Assembly: GCA_963777095.1 (NCBI GenBank)
Contig: CAVZOY010000006.1
Span: 496,001-560,000, forward strand
DNA from: CAVZOY01 sp963777095
Lineage (GTDB): Bacteria; Actinomycetota; Actinomycetes; Mycobacteriales; Geodermatophilaceae
Direction of reading: 5' to 3'
Length of the DNA: 64,000 nucleotides
The notes under the pieces are model-generated. The model was given only the letters and a program-made list of their open reading frames with translations. It had not been told where the DNA came from and searched no databases. The translations under genes were made by a program, and so were the position numbers. Every line of letters begins with the position of its first letter. Position 1 is the first letter of the stretch. Shown piece after piece: positions 44,721-53,589 of this stretch.

Positions 44721-45002
44721 ATGGACTGGGTCCCGATCGTCCTGGTGGCCTGGGTGCTGAGTTCCGCGCCCATCGCCGTGGTGGTCGGCCGCGCCATCCA
44801 CCTGGCCCAGCAGCCCGCCGGACGGGGAGCGGTCGGCTCGCTCCGCTCCTTCCCGCGGGTGGTCGGCATCCGGACGACGACGTCCCTCTCCCAGGCCGGC
44901 TCGATCTCGGGAAGCCCTCCTTCCGAGCGAGGAACCATCCCCTGGCGACGTCCTCGTCCGTACCCTCGCGACGGACGACCAGCGCACGGGGGGCCCCGAT
45001 GA
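44721..45002 (+). CDS. Small membrane protein (94 aa) coupled to the LCP gene
   Basis: The protein starts MDWVPIVLVAWVLSSAPIAV, then VVGRAIHLAQQ, one membrane helix followed by a GRxIxxA segment, and a basic, disordered C-terminus (WRRPRPYPRDGRPAHGGPR). A GAGAGG sequence sits just before the ATG. Its stop overlaps the next ATG as ATGA, so translation is coupled to the LCP protein. The helix-GRxIxxA pattern recurs at the N-terminus of the membrane protein at 46124-47035. No known family was recognised. Confidence 0.7.
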   Translation: MDWVPIVLVAWVLSSAPIAVVVGRAIHLAQQPAGRGAVGSLRSFPRVVGIRTTTSLSQAGSISGSPPSERGTIPWRRPRPYPRDGRPAHGGPR

Positions 45003-46111
45003 GGATGAACCGCACGGAGGGACGCACCCCCGATAGCGAGCCGGACGACCCGGCGGTCCTCGACGGCCTCGAGGACGACGACGAGGCCCCGGATCACCAG
45101 GGCCGTCGCCGGGGTCGTCGCGCCCTGATCGTGCTCGGTGCCACGACACTCGTCCTGCTGCTGCTCCTGGGCGGCGGCGCCTGGTGGCTGACCGACCGGT
45201 ACGCGGGCAACGTCGAGCGGCTCGGCGACGTGTTCGCCGACATCCCCGACGACTCCCGCCCCGCCCCGGCCTCACCGACAGCGCCGGGGGTGGACGGGGA
45301 CCCGGTCACGTTCCTGCTGATCGGATCGGACACCCGCGACGCGACGCCGGACGGGGAGGCTCCCGGTGCCCGGTCGGACGCGATCATGGTCGCGCGGATC
45401 GCGGCCGACAGGGAGCACGCCCAGCTCGTCTCGATCCCGCGGGACTCGTGGGTGGACATTCCCGGCTACGGGCTGAACAAGATCAACGCGTCGTATGCCT
45501 TCGGCGGCCCGACCCTGCTGATCCAGACCGTCGAACAGCTGACCGGCGTGCGGATCGACCACTTCCTCGCCATCGACTTCGAGGGCCTCGCCCGGGTCAC
45601 CGACGCCCTCGGTGGCGTCGACGTCGTGGTCGCAGAGACCACCGAGAACGGCGGCCACACGTTCGAGGCCGGCGTCAACCACATCACCGGCGAGGACGTC
45701 CGCTGGTACCTGGGGCAGCGCTACGGCCTGCAGGGTGGGGACTTCGACCGGGTCAAGCGGCAGCAGCAGTTCCTCAAGGCGGTCATGGACAAGCTGATCA
45801 GCCAGGAGACCTTCAGCGACCTGGGCCGGCTCGACGCCTCGCTGCGGGCCGTGGGCGACTCGGTCGCGGTCGACGACGGCCTGTCCAACACGGAGATGCT
45901 CTCGCTGGCCTACTCGCTGCGGAGCCTGGAGAACAGCGACGTCGAGTTCTTCACCGCACCGGTCCTGGGCACCGGGATGGAGGGGCCGGCCAGCGTCGTC
46001 TACCTCGACGACGCCACGGCCGAGCGCATGTGGGAGTACCTGCGCACCGACTCCCTGGGCGAGAACGCCGCCGAGTTCGACGAGCAGGCCCTGCCCGACG
46101 TGCCCCGCTGA
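44999..46111 (+). CDS. LytR-CpsA-Psr (LCP) family wall-glycopolymer ligase
   Basis: An intact 370-residue protein. An acidic cytoplasmic tail of about 40 residues precedes RRRGRRALIVLGATTLVLLL (anchor), then the LCP domain. The domain has VTFLLIGSDTRD, PGARSDAIMVARIAADREHA, LVSIPRDSWVDIPGYGLNKI then NASYAFGGP, and DALGGVDVVV. These are the Arg and Asp residues that bind the polyprenyl pyrophosphate. LCP enzymes attach teichoic acids, arabinogalactan or capsule to peptidoglycan, which fits the surrounding glycan genes. A second in-frame ATG at 45005 is possible. Confidence 0.92.
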   Translation: MRMNRTEGRTPDSEPDDPAVLDGLEDDDEAPDHQGRRRGRRALIVLGATTLVLLLLLGGGAWWLTDRYAGNVERLGDVFADIPDDSRPAPASPTAPGVDGDPVTFLLIGSDTRDATPDGEAPGARSDAIMVARIAADREHAQLVSIPRDSWVDIPGYGLNKINASYAFGGPTLLIQTVEQLTGVRIDHFLAIDFEGLARVTDALGGVDVVVAETTENGGHTFEAGVNHITGEDVRWYLGQRYGLQGGDFDRVKRQQQFLKAVMDKLISQETFSDLGRLDASLRAVGDSVAVDDGLSNTEMLSLAYSLRSLENSDVEFFTAPVLGTGMEGPASVVYLDDATAERMWEYLRTDSLGENAAEFDEQALPDVPR

Positions 46112-46123
46112 CCTGACCCGACG

Positions 46124-47035
46124 TCAGCTGCCCGCCCGCCGGGTGGCGGGAGCCCGCCCGGCACCCGCTGCCGGTACCTCGAGCAGCTCGGCGTCCGCAC
46201 GGCGCCGGAGGGCCCAGTCGCCGGGCAGCACGAGCCGCGGCGCGACGCCGACCAGGACCGCGACCAGGTAGGCCACGGCAGCCAGCGCCTCGCCCGACTC
46301 CTCGACGAAGGTGGCCGTGGCCGCCCAGCTGCTGTTGCCGTAGGCCCCTGCGACGGCGCCGCTCAGGGCCGAGAGGCCCACCACAGCGACGCCGTAGAAG
46401 GCCAGCGCCGACAGCACGCGGCGGCGGTCCCGGCGCTCACCGGCACTCAGCCACCACAGCGCACCGAGCACTGCGGCAGCCAGCGCCGAACTGAGCAGCA
46501 GCGCCGCCGTCGCCCCGAACGTCCGCGTGGCCAGCTGCATCGCGTCCGAGTGGATGGTGCTGCCGGCCTTGACGATCGCGATGGCAGCGGCGACGACGGC
46601 GACGGCCAGCCACCACGGCCGGCGCCGCTCCTGGAGGGCGGCGCCGGCGACGGCCGCCAGCGCGGCGACCGCGAAGAGCCCCGCCACGAACAGGCGCGGC
46701 GCGGAGAACGGGGCGTCCATGCTGAGCGTCGTCGCCAACGGGCCGCCGGCACCGGTCAGGCGGCCGACGTAGCCGGCCGTCTCCAGCGCGAGGGCCACGA
46801 CGATCAGCCCCACGCCGACCGGCGGGAGCGGCACCGGGCCACGTCGTACGGCTGCAGGCGCGGCGATCGGCGCACGGAGGGCGGCCGGCAGATCGGCGGT
46901 GTTCAGCCCGGCCGGCAGGCCCACGTGCGGCGACGCGTCGTTCGCGATCCGGATCCCCCGGCCCAGGGTGACGGCGACCAGCACACCGAGGACCAACCAC
47001 ACGGCGACGCCGCCCAGCACCCAGAGCCACAGCAC
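46124..47035 (-). CDS. Polytopic membrane protein (303 aa), unknown function
   Basis: About seven to eight hydrophobic segments. The N-terminus MLWLWVLGGVAVWLVLGVLV, then AVTLGRGIRIAND, parallels the small protein at 44721. The middle has polar residues near helices (HSDAMQLATRTFGATAALLL, YGNSSWAATATFVEESGEAL). No catalytic motif was recognised. It converges with the LCP gene with 12 bases between stops, and its promoter region (47036-47183) is shared with the tyrosine phosphatase gene on the other strand. Confidence 0.75.
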   Translation of the reverse strand: MLWLWVLGGVAVWLVLGVLVAVTLGRGIRIANDASPHVGLPAGLNTADLPAALRAPIAAPAAVRRGPVPLPPVGVGLIVVALALETAGYVGRLTGAGGPLATTLSMDAPFSAPRLFVAGLFAVAALAAVAGAALQERRRPWWLAVAVVAAAIAIVKAGSTIHSDAMQLATRTFGATAALLLSSALAAAVLGALWWLSAGERRDRRRVLSALAFYGVAVVGLSALSGAVAGAYGNSSWAATATFVEESGEALAAVAYLVAVLVGVAPRLVLPGDWALRRRADAELLEVPAAGAGRAPATRRAGS

Positions 47036-47183
47036 CCGGCGATCATGACCGGCAGTGCATAGCCTGTGACGGAACGGTCCTGGGACACGCGGCCCGACGT
47101 CCCAGCCGTCACCTCAGCCACGGACGCTCGTTGCTCACCCGTAGGAGTGGCGGACGGGCGCGAGTGGGGAGGTCCCGAAAACG

Positions 47184-47822
47184 ATGACACGTAATCTCAG
47201 TTCTGTGCACCTCCTCTTCGTCTGCGCCGGCAACGTCTGCCGGTCACCGCTGGCGGAAGGGCTCGTCACGGCCTGGATCACCCGCGAGGCGAGCCCGCAC
47301 CGGCCGCACGTGCAGATCAGCAGCGCCGGCATCGAGGCCGCGGTCGGGCGCGAGATGGACCCGAGGAGCGCCCGCGAGCTGGCCAGGCTCGGCGGGCGGC
47401 CGCCGATCCGTCCGGGGAAGGCCCTGACGGTGGACCTCGCCGCCGAGGCGGACCTCATCCTGACGATGACCCGCCGCCATCGCCGGACGGTCCTGGAGAT
47501 GTCACCCCGCGCGCTGCAGCGCACCTTCACGCTGCTGGAGGCGGCGGACCTGCTCCAGGAAGCCGACGTCAGCGGCCTGGACCGGCTCCCCCTCGACCGT
47601 CGCGCCGAGGAACTCGGCCGGCGACTGAACGCCCAGCGCCGCTTCCGCAACTCGCACAAGCCGGACGACATCGAGGACCCTCTCGGGCGGAGCGCCGGCG
47701 TGCACGCGCAGGTCGCCGACGCGATCGCCGCGGCGCTGCGGCCCCTGGTCGACGTGCTCCTCGCGCCGCAGCCGTCGGGGAACGCCTCCACGAGCCCGCT
47801 CGAGGCCCTGTACCGGACGTGA
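47184..47822 (+). CDS. Low-molecular-weight protein tyrosine phosphatase
   Basis: A 212-residue phosphatase. The P-loop is LLFVCAGNVCRSPLAEGL, with the nucleophilic Cys, the second Cys and the Arg of C-X5-R. The general-acid region is KPDDIEDPLGRSAGVHAQVA, which keeps the Asp-Pro. The protein is longer than the ~150-residue standard through an insertion (LLQEADVSGLDRLPLDRRAE). It should dephosphorylate the BY-kinase encoded at 51959 or its targets and so control polymer assembly. ATG 47184 is used, with GTG 47205 as the alternative. Its stop overlaps the GTG of a degenerate paralogue. Confidence 0.9.
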   Translation: MTRNLSSVHLLFVCAGNVCRSPLAEGLVTAWITREASPHRPHVQISSAGIEAAVGREMDPRSARELARLGGRPPIRPGKALTVDLAAEADLILTMTRRHRRTVLEMSPRALQRTFTLLEAADLLQEADVSGLDRLPLDRRAEELGRRLNAQRRFRNSHKPDDIEDPLGRSAGVHAQVADAIAAALRPLVDVLLAPQPSGNASTSPLEALYRT

Positions 47823-48472
47823 GGCCCGCGCCGCCGGCCCCGGGAGACGCCCGTAGCCTACGCACGGTGCACGTGCTGTTCGTCTCCGCCACCGACGTGC
47901 GCCGCTCTCCGGTCGCAGAGCGCCTGGCCGTCATGTGGGCCCGGGAGCAGCTGGGTCGGGGAGCGGGTGGTCTGTCCATCGAGAAGGCCGGTGTCGAAGC
48001 GCTCGACGGTCAGGAGATGGATCCGCACAGCGCCGAGGCCCTCGCGCGGCTCGGCGGAGATCCGGCGGGCGTGCGGGCCCGCGGCCTGACCGCCGACCTG
48101 GCGGGACGCGCGGACCTCGTGCTCACCATGAGCCGTTCGCAGCGCGCCAGGGTGCTCGAACTGGCACCCCGGGGACTCCGGCACACCTTCACCCTGCTCG
48201 AGGCGGCCGATCTCCTGGAGGACGCCGACCTGAGCGGATTGGACCGGCTGACACCGCGCGAACGGGTCGGCGAGCTGGCGGTGCGGCTGCACCAGGCCCG
48301 GGCACACCACCGTGACACGGGGCAGGACGACATCGAGGACCCGGCCGGCCGGCGCAGCGCCGTCCACCACCGGGTCGCGCGCACGATCGCCGAGGCGGTC
48401 TTCCCGCTCGTCCGCGTGGTGTGCGACGACGATCTGCCGCGCCGGGAGGCCGGCGGCCCGGACGGCGCGTGA
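47819..48472 (+). CDS. Catalytically degenerate LMW tyrosine phosphatase paralogue
   Basis: A 217-residue protein clearly homologous to the preceding phosphatase. It shares DPHSAEALARLGGDPAG, LTMSRSQRARVLELAPRGL and HTFTLLEAADLLEDADLSGL, and it keeps the acid-loop residues as GQDDIEDPAGRRSAVHHRVA. The P-loop, however, reads VSATDVRRSPVAE, so the nucleophilic Cys is Ser, the Gly-Asn pair is Thr-Asp and the second Cys is Arg. Catalysis should be lost while the fold is kept. The reading frame is intact, so this is not simple decay. GTG 47819 overlaps the first gene's stop. A start at 47866 is also possible. It may bind phosphotyrosine or the kinase as a pseudophosphatase. Confidence 0.85.
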   Translation: MRPAPPAPGDARSLRTVHVLFVSATDVRRSPVAERLAVMWAREQLGRGAGGLSIEKAGVEALDGQEMDPHSAEALARLGGDPAGVRARGLTADLAGRADLVLTMSRSQRARVLELAPRGLRHTFTLLEAADLLEDADLSGLDRLTPRERVGELAVRLHQARAHHRDTGQDDIEDPAGRRSAVHHRVARTIAEAVFPLVRVVCDDDLPRREAGGPDGA

Positions 48473-48476
48473 CGCG

Positions 48477-49341
48477 TCAGCGGTTCAGCAGTCCCAGCAG
48501 GTAGTCGCCGTAGCCGCTCGACGCCAGGGGCTCTGCGGCCCGCCGCAGTCCGTCGTCGTCGACCCAGCCGTTGCGCCAGGCGATCTCCTCGATGCAGCCG
48601 ATCTTGAGGCCCTGCCGCTCCTCGACCACGGACACGAAGTCGGTGGCCTCCCGCAGGGAGGCGAACGTCCCGGTGTCGAGCCAGGCCGTTCCGCGGTCCA
48701 GGCGCGTGACGGTCAGCCTGCCCTCGCGCAGGTAGTGCTCGTTGACCGCGGTGATCTCCAGCTCGCCCCGGGCACTCGGCCGGAGCCCCTTGGCGACCTC
48801 CACGACGTCGGCCGCGTAGAAGTAGAGACCAGGGACGGCGTAGGAGCTCTTCGGACTGGCCGGCTTCTCCTCGATCGAGAGCACCCGACCGTCGGTCGTC
48901 GAAGTGGACGACCCCGTAGTCCTGCGGGTTCGACACGTGGTAGGCGAAGACGTGCGCCCCGTCGGGCACCGGCAGCCGCGACAGCGCGGTGCCGAGGCCC
49001 GCGCCGTAGAAGATGTTGTCCCCCAGGACGAGCGCCACCGGCTGACCGTCGAGGAATTCCTCGCCGATCAGGAAGGCCTGGGCCAACCCCTCGGGACGCG
49101 GCTGCACCGCGTACTCGATGCGCATGCCGAGCCGGTCGCCGTCGCCGAGCAGCCGGCGGAACGCCGGCGAGTCCTCGTCGGTCGTGATCACCAGGACGTC
49201 CCGGATGCCGGCCATCATCAGGGTCGACAGCGGGTAGTAGATCATCGGCTTGTCGTAGACCGGCATCAGCTGCTTGCTGACGGCCGAGGTGATGGGGAGC
49301 AGCCGGCTCCCCGTCCCGCCCGCCAGGATGATTCCGCGCAC
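48477..49341 (-). CDS. rfbA: Glucose-1-phosphate thymidylyltransferase
   Basis: This makes dTDP-glucose, the first step to dTDP-L-rhamnose. It shows RGIILAGGTGSRLLPITSAV, SKQLMPVYDKPMIYYPLSTL, MMAGIRDVLVITTDEDSPAF, EYAVQPRPEGLAQAFLIGEE and VALVLGDNIFYGAGLG. The second half, after a one-base frameshift near 48895, has RVLSIEEKPASPKSSYAVPG, LYFYAADVVEVA and WLDTGTFASLREATDFVSVV, ending at 48477. GTG 49341 is chosen. About 288 residues is normal. It is divergent from rfbB and rfbD. Confidence 0.92.
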
Positions 49342-49442
49342 GGCGGAACCGTACGGGCCGACGGGCGTCGGCGTCCGCACGGCACGGGGCGGGACGACAC
49401 GGGGCGGCATCGCTCCGCGATCCTCCGTTACCGTCCTGCGCC

Positions 49443-50432
49443 ATGCGCGTACTGGTCACGGGCGGCGCCGGCTTCATCGGCTCCCACTACGTGCGCAGCA
49501 TGCTGTCGGGCGCCTATCCCGGGTTCGAGGATGCCCAGGTCACCGTCTTCGACAAGCTCACCTACGCGGGCAACCCGGCCAACCTCGCCCCGGTCGCGGC
49601 GGATCCGCGCTACACGTTCGTCCGCGGCGACATCTGCTCGGCGGAGGATCTCGACGCCGTGCTCCCGGGCTCCGACTACGTCGTCAACTTCGCGGCGGAG
49701 ACCCACGTCGACCGCTCGATCAGCGGCGCGGACGACTTCGTGCGGACGAACGTGCTCGGCGCGCAGCAGGTCTTCGCCGCCGCGCTGCGCGCCGGCGGCA
49801 CACGAGTCGTCCACGTCTCCACCGACGAGGTCTACGGCTCGATCGAGGAGGGTTCCTGGGCCGAGGACTCCGCCCTCGAGCCCAACTCGCCGTACTCGGC
49901 CGCCAAGGCGGGCGGCGACCTCCTCGCCCGCGCCTACGCACGGACGTACGACGCCGACATCTCCGTGACCCGGTGCAGCAACAACTACGGGCCGTACCAC
50001 TATCCGGAGAAGCTCGTCCCGCTCTTCATCACGAACCTGCTCGACGGGCTCCGCGTGCCCCTGTACGGCGAGGGGCGCAACGTCCGCGACTGGCTGTTCG
50101 TCGACGACCACTGCCGGGGCATCCAGGTCGTGCTCGAGAAGGGGCTCCCGGGGGAGGTCTACAACATCGGCGGCGGCCAGGAGCTGTCGAACCGGGAGGT
50201 CACCGAGAAGCTGCTGGCCGCCACCGGCCGCGACTGGTCCTCCGTCGAGCACGTCGCCGACCCGCGCGGCGGCGGCCACGACTTCCGCTACTCCGTCGAC
50301 TTCGCCAAGGTCGCCGCCCTCGGCTACCGGCCACGGACGACCTTCGAGGACGGACTGGCCCGGACCGTGGACTGGTACCGGCGGAACAGGGAGTGGTGGG
50401 AGCCGCTGAAGGCCGCCACGAGGACGCCGTGA
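49443..50432 (+). CDS. rfbB: dTDP-glucose 4,6-dehydratase
   Basis: An intact 329-residue extended SDR enzyme for the second rhamnose step. It has MRVLVTGGAGFIGSHYVRSM, VTVFDKLTYAGNPANLAPVA, NFAAETHVDRSI, VHVSTDEVYGSIEEGSWAED, the catalytic SPYSAAKAGGDLLARAYART, CSNNYGPYHYPEKLVPLFIT, RNVRDWLFVDDHCRGIQVVL and YNIGGGQELSNREVTEKLL. All dehydratase-specific motifs are present. The stop overlaps the GTG of rfbD (GTGA). Confidence 0.94.
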   Translation: MRVLVTGGAGFIGSHYVRSMLSGAYPGFEDAQVTVFDKLTYAGNPANLAPVAADPRYTFVRGDICSAEDLDAVLPGSDYVVNFAAETHVDRSISGADDFVRTNVLGAQQVFAAALRAGGTRVVHVSTDEVYGSIEEGSWAEDSALEPNSPYSAAKAGGDLLARAYARTYDADISVTRCSNNYGPYHYPEKLVPLFITNLLDGLRVPLYGEGRNVRDWLFVDDHCRGIQVVLEKGLPGEVYNIGGGQELSNREVTEKLLAATGRDWSSVEHVADPRGGGHDFRYSVDFAKVAALGYRPRTTFEDGLARTVDWYRRNREWWEPLKAATRTP

Positions 50433-51318
50433 CCACGAGCTGGCTGATCACGGGGGTCACCGGGCAGCTCGGGACCGCGGTACGGGAGGCGCTGAGCACG
50501 CGGACCGGCGACGAGGTCGTCGGAGCGGACCGCCGGCAGCTCGACCTCACCGACGAGAACGCCACCCGCGACGCGGTGCGCGGCTGGCTCGCCGGTGCGG
50601 CGGCCGGTTCCCGCCGCGTCCTGGTCAACGCGGCCGGCTACACCGCGGTGGACGCGGCCGAGTCCGACGCCGAGCACCGCGATGCTGGTCAACGGCCGCG
50701 CACCGGGATGGCTCGCCGAGGAGATGGCCGGCCGCGGCCGGCTGCTGCACGTGTCGACCGACTACGTGTTCGACGGGACGGGTTCGCGCCCGTACCAGGT
50801 CGACGACGAGCCGGGTCCCACGGACCGTGTACGGGCGCACCAAGCTCGCCGGGGAACGGGCCGTCGCGCAGGCCGGCGGCGACGCCGTCGTGGCGCGGAC
50901 CGCCTGGCTGTTCTCCGCGCACGGCACCAACTTCGTCCGGACCATGCTGCGTCTGGCCCAGGACGGCGGCGAGGTCGCGGTGGTCGACGACCAGACCGGG
51001 TCCCCGACCTGGGCCCGGGACCTGGCGCACGGCCTCGTGCAGCTGGCCGACTCGGAGGCGCAGGGCGTCGTCCACGCCACGAACGGTGGCGCCACCACGT
51101 GGTGGGGGCTCGCCCGACTCGTCTTCCGGCTCGCGGGTGCCGACCCGGCGCGCGTCGTGCCGACTCCCACCGAGCAGGTGCCCCGACCGGCGCCCCGGCC
51201 GCGCTACTCGGTCCTGGACGGCGCCTCCTGGGTGGCCGCCGGGCTCGAACCGCTGCAGCCCTGGGAGTCGGCGGTGCGGGCCTGCGTGCCGCACCTGCTT
51301 TCCGCGCGCGACCGGTGA
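50429..51318 (+). CDS. rfbD: dTDP-4-dehydrorhamnose reductase
   Basis: This is the last step to dTDP-L-rhamnose. The start reads SWLITGVTGQLGTAVREALS, then QLDLTDENATRDAVRGWLA and VLVNAAGYTAVDAAESDAEH. After an indel near 50685 it continues LLHVSTDYVFDGTGSRPYQV, and after another near 50820 it continues VYGRTKLAGERAVAQAGGDA (Tyr and Lys), VVARTAWLFSAHGTNFVRTM and VVDDQTGSPTWARDLAHGLV. About 296 residues is normal. Translational coupling to rfbB supports the start. Confidence 0.9.
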
Positions 51319-51327
51319 CGCGAGGCG

Positions 51328-51930
51328 TCAGGAGCCGCGGAGCTCCGCGTAGCGGGCGGAGCAGGCGGCCATCGTCGGGAGGAGCCCGTCGGCCTGCGCC
51401 TGCCGGAGCGTAGGCGCCGCCGCGTCCCTCGCGGAGAGCTGGACGCGGACGTCGTCGGGCCACGGCAGGTCCAGGTCCGGATCGAGCGGGTTGATCGCCC
51501 GATCCCGCTCCGGCGCGTACGCGGTCGAGACGAGGTAGGTCACCGAGCTGTCGTCGGTCAGCGAGAGGAATGCGTGACCGAGGCCCTCCGACAGGTACAC
51601 GCCGCGCGGGCGCTCGCTGTCGAGCAGGACGGTGTCGTGGACGCCGAACGTCGGTGACCCGTCCCGGATGTCGACGACGACGTCCAGGACGACGCCGGCG
51701 GAGCAGTAGACGTACTTGCCCTGGCCCGGGGGGACGAGGGTGAAGTGCAGACCGCGCAGGACGCCGCGCGCCGAGACGGTGTGGTTGGCCTGGGCGAGAC
51801 CGGGACGGAAACCCGTCGCCGCCGCCAGGACGTCGGCGCGGTACCACTCGGTGAGCCGTCCCCGCTCATCCCCGTGCGGGGTCAGGTCCAGGACGTAGCT
51901 GTCGGGGACGGCCAGCTCGCGGATGTCCAT
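51328..51930 (-). CDS. rfbC: dTDP-4-dehydrorhamnose 3,5-epimerase
   Basis: An intact cupin-fold epimerase of about 200 residues. It has DSYVLDLTPHGDERGRLTEW, LAQANHTVSARGVLRGLHFT, the catalytic His region, GKYVYCSAGVVLDVVVDIRD, SPTFGVHDTVLLDSERPRGV and YLSEGLGHAFLSLTDDSSVT, then YLVSTAYAPERDRAINPLDP. ATG 51930 is preferred over a GTG nine bases upstream. It converges with rfbD and runs toward the same intergenic region, which completes the rhamnose set around 48.5-51.9 kb. Confidence 0.93.
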   Translation of the reverse strand: MDIRELAVPDSYVLDLTPHGDERGRLTEWYRADVLAAATGFRPGLAQANHTVSARGVLRGLHFTLVPPGQGKYVYCSAGVVLDVVVDIRDGSPTFGVHDTVLLDSERPRGVYLSEGLGHAFLSLTDDSSVTYLVSTAYAPERDRAINPLDPDLDLPWPDDVRVQLSARDAAAPTLRQAQADGLLPTMAACSARYAELRGS

Positions 51931-51958
51931 ACCGGTCACCGACCGGGGACTGCGGCGG

Positions 51959-53332
51959 TCAGTTGTCCCGCCGCAGGTCGTACCCGTACGTGTAGCCCGC
52001 GACGAGCGCCGACGCGATGTCCGCGCTGGGCGGGACCATGTTCAGGATGATCCCCAGCGTCCGCGCCCCGACCCGGTCGAGCGCGGCGGCGGCCCGGCGC
52101 AGGTCCTCCTTGCGCGTCTTGCCGTAGCGGACCGACAGGACGGTCCCGTCCATGTGGACGGCGAGTCCCGACGCGTCGGCGACCGAGAGCAGCGGCGGCG
52201 CGTCGAAGATGACGTAGTCGTTCTCGCTGCGCAGCTTGCCCACCAGCGCCGCCATGTGGCCCGAGGCCAGCAGTTCCCCGGGGTTCGGTGCGGCGGGTCC
52301 GGCGCCGATGACGTAGAGCTCGCCGTCGCCGTACCGCTGGACGACGTCCTCGAGGTCCGCCGTGCCCGCCAGGACGTTCGTCAGACCGACCCCGCCCACC
52401 ATGCCGAGGTACTTGGTCAGCTGCGGACGCCGGAGATCGGACTCGACGACCGTCACCCGCCGGCCGGCGTCCGCCAGGGCCAGCGCCAGGTTGGCGGCGA
52501 CCGTCGTCTTGCCCTCGGCGGGCAGCGCGCTGCCGATCATGATGACCTTGGGCGGCTCGTCGACGTTCAGGAACTGCAGGTTGTTGCGCAGCTGGCGATA
52601 TTCCTCCGCCGTCCGGCTGCCGCTGCCCCGTTCGATGATGTGCCGCTTGTTGAGCTTCTCGTCGCGGAGCACGAGCCCGATGGTGGGGGCGCCGGCCAGT
52701 TCCGCCGCCTCGTCCGGATCCTTCACCGACCGGTCCAGCCGGACCCGCAGGACGGCCAGCGCAGCGCCCAGCAGCAGGCCGGCCGCGATGCCCAGCGTCA
52801 TGTCGCGCTTCGGATTCGGTGAGCTGGGCGCGCCGGGCAGGTCCGCGCGATCGATGACGCTCACCTTGGTCAGCGGTTCCCCGTTGACGGACGGCTCCAG
52901 GTCCCTGACCAGCGAGGGGAACACGGTGCCCACGGCCGCGGCGATCTGCTGTGCACGCTGGGGTGAGGGGTCGGTCACCGAGACGTTGATCAGCACGGTG
53001 CCCGGGACCACCGAGGCCGCCATCCCGCCGCGGACCGCGGCGGGGGTGAGCCCGTCGACGGCCAGCTCGTCGGCGATCCGCGTGGCCAGCTCGTCGCCGG
53101 TGACCATCTGCGCGTACGACGCCACCCGCTGGGCCGTGAACTGCCCACCCTGGACGACGTCGGTCGTCGACGACGACGCATCTCCCGGCGAGAGGTACAG
53201 CTGGGTGGACGACGTGTAGAGCGGGTCGCGGAGGTACACACTGGCCAGCGCCAGATTCGCGCCGAGCAGCACGCCGGCCAGGACGATCCACCAGCCTGCG
53301 CGCAGTGCGCTGAGCACTTCCCGCAGCGTCAT
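51959..53332 (-). CDS. Polysaccharide co-polymerase / bacterial tyrosine kinase (Wzz plus BY-kinase)
   Basis: An intact 457-residue protein. The Wzz part spans residues ~1-200 with two membrane helices (LRAGWWIVLAGVLLGANLAL and LGIAAGLLLGAALAVLRVRL) around an extracytoplasmic coiled loop. The cytoplasmic kinase has Walker A IGSALPAEGKTTVAANLALA, the Walker A' variant VVESDLRRPQLTKYLG (Glu in place of the first Asp), and Walker B YVIFDAPPLLSVADASG. The C-terminus has only three tyrosines (YTYGYDLRRDN) as an autophosphorylation cluster. It should set polymer length and be reset by the phosphatase at 47184. Confidence 0.92.
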   Translation of the reverse strand: MTLREVLSALRAGWWIVLAGVLLGANLALASVYLRDPLYTSSTQLYLSPGDASSSTTDVVQGGQFTAQRVASYAQMVTGDELATRIADELAVDGLTPAAVRGGMAASVVPGTVLINVSVTDPSPQRAQQIAAAVGTVFPSLVRDLEPSVNGEPLTKVSVIDRADLPGAPSSPNPKRDMTLGIAAGLLLGAALAVLRVRLDRSVKDPDEAAELAGAPTIGLVLRDEKLNKRHIIERGSGSRTAEEYRQLRNNLQFLNVDEPPKVIMIGSALPAEGKTTVAANLALALADAGRRVTVVESDLRRPQLTKYLGMVGGVGLTNVLAGTADLEDVVQRYGDGELYVIGAGPAAPNPGELLASGHMAALVGKLRSENDYVIFDAPPLLSVADASGLAVHMDGTVLSVRYGKTRKEDLRRAAAALDRVGARTLGIILNMVPPSADIASALVAGYTYGYDLRRDN

Positions 53333-53589
53333 GCGACCCCGTCCGTCGAGTACAGCAGCTCGCCCGCGCCGTGGACGACCTCCGCCGACGATAGGTCATC
53401 CGGCCCCGTTGTCGGGGTCGTCGCGGGACGACCGCTCCTACCAACGGATGAGAGCGCCTCGCCCCACGACGCGACCTGCAGCCATCCTCGTCATGACGAG
53501 CGAGGATGGTGACATGACACGTCGGCGCGGACTGCGCGCAGGAGGCATCGGCCTGCCGCCGGCCCACGACCGATCCCGCGTGGCGACCC
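53333..53589. promoter_or_regulatory. Divergent intergenic region with 14-bp palindrome
   Basis: The 257-base gap between the BY-kinase and the GT4 gene contains CTCGTCATGACGAG (53487-53500), a perfect palindrome. It lies inside a wider ATCCTCG/CGAGGAT inverted repeat (53484-53507). It may be an operator for either transcript. No gene is seen. Confidence 0.4.
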
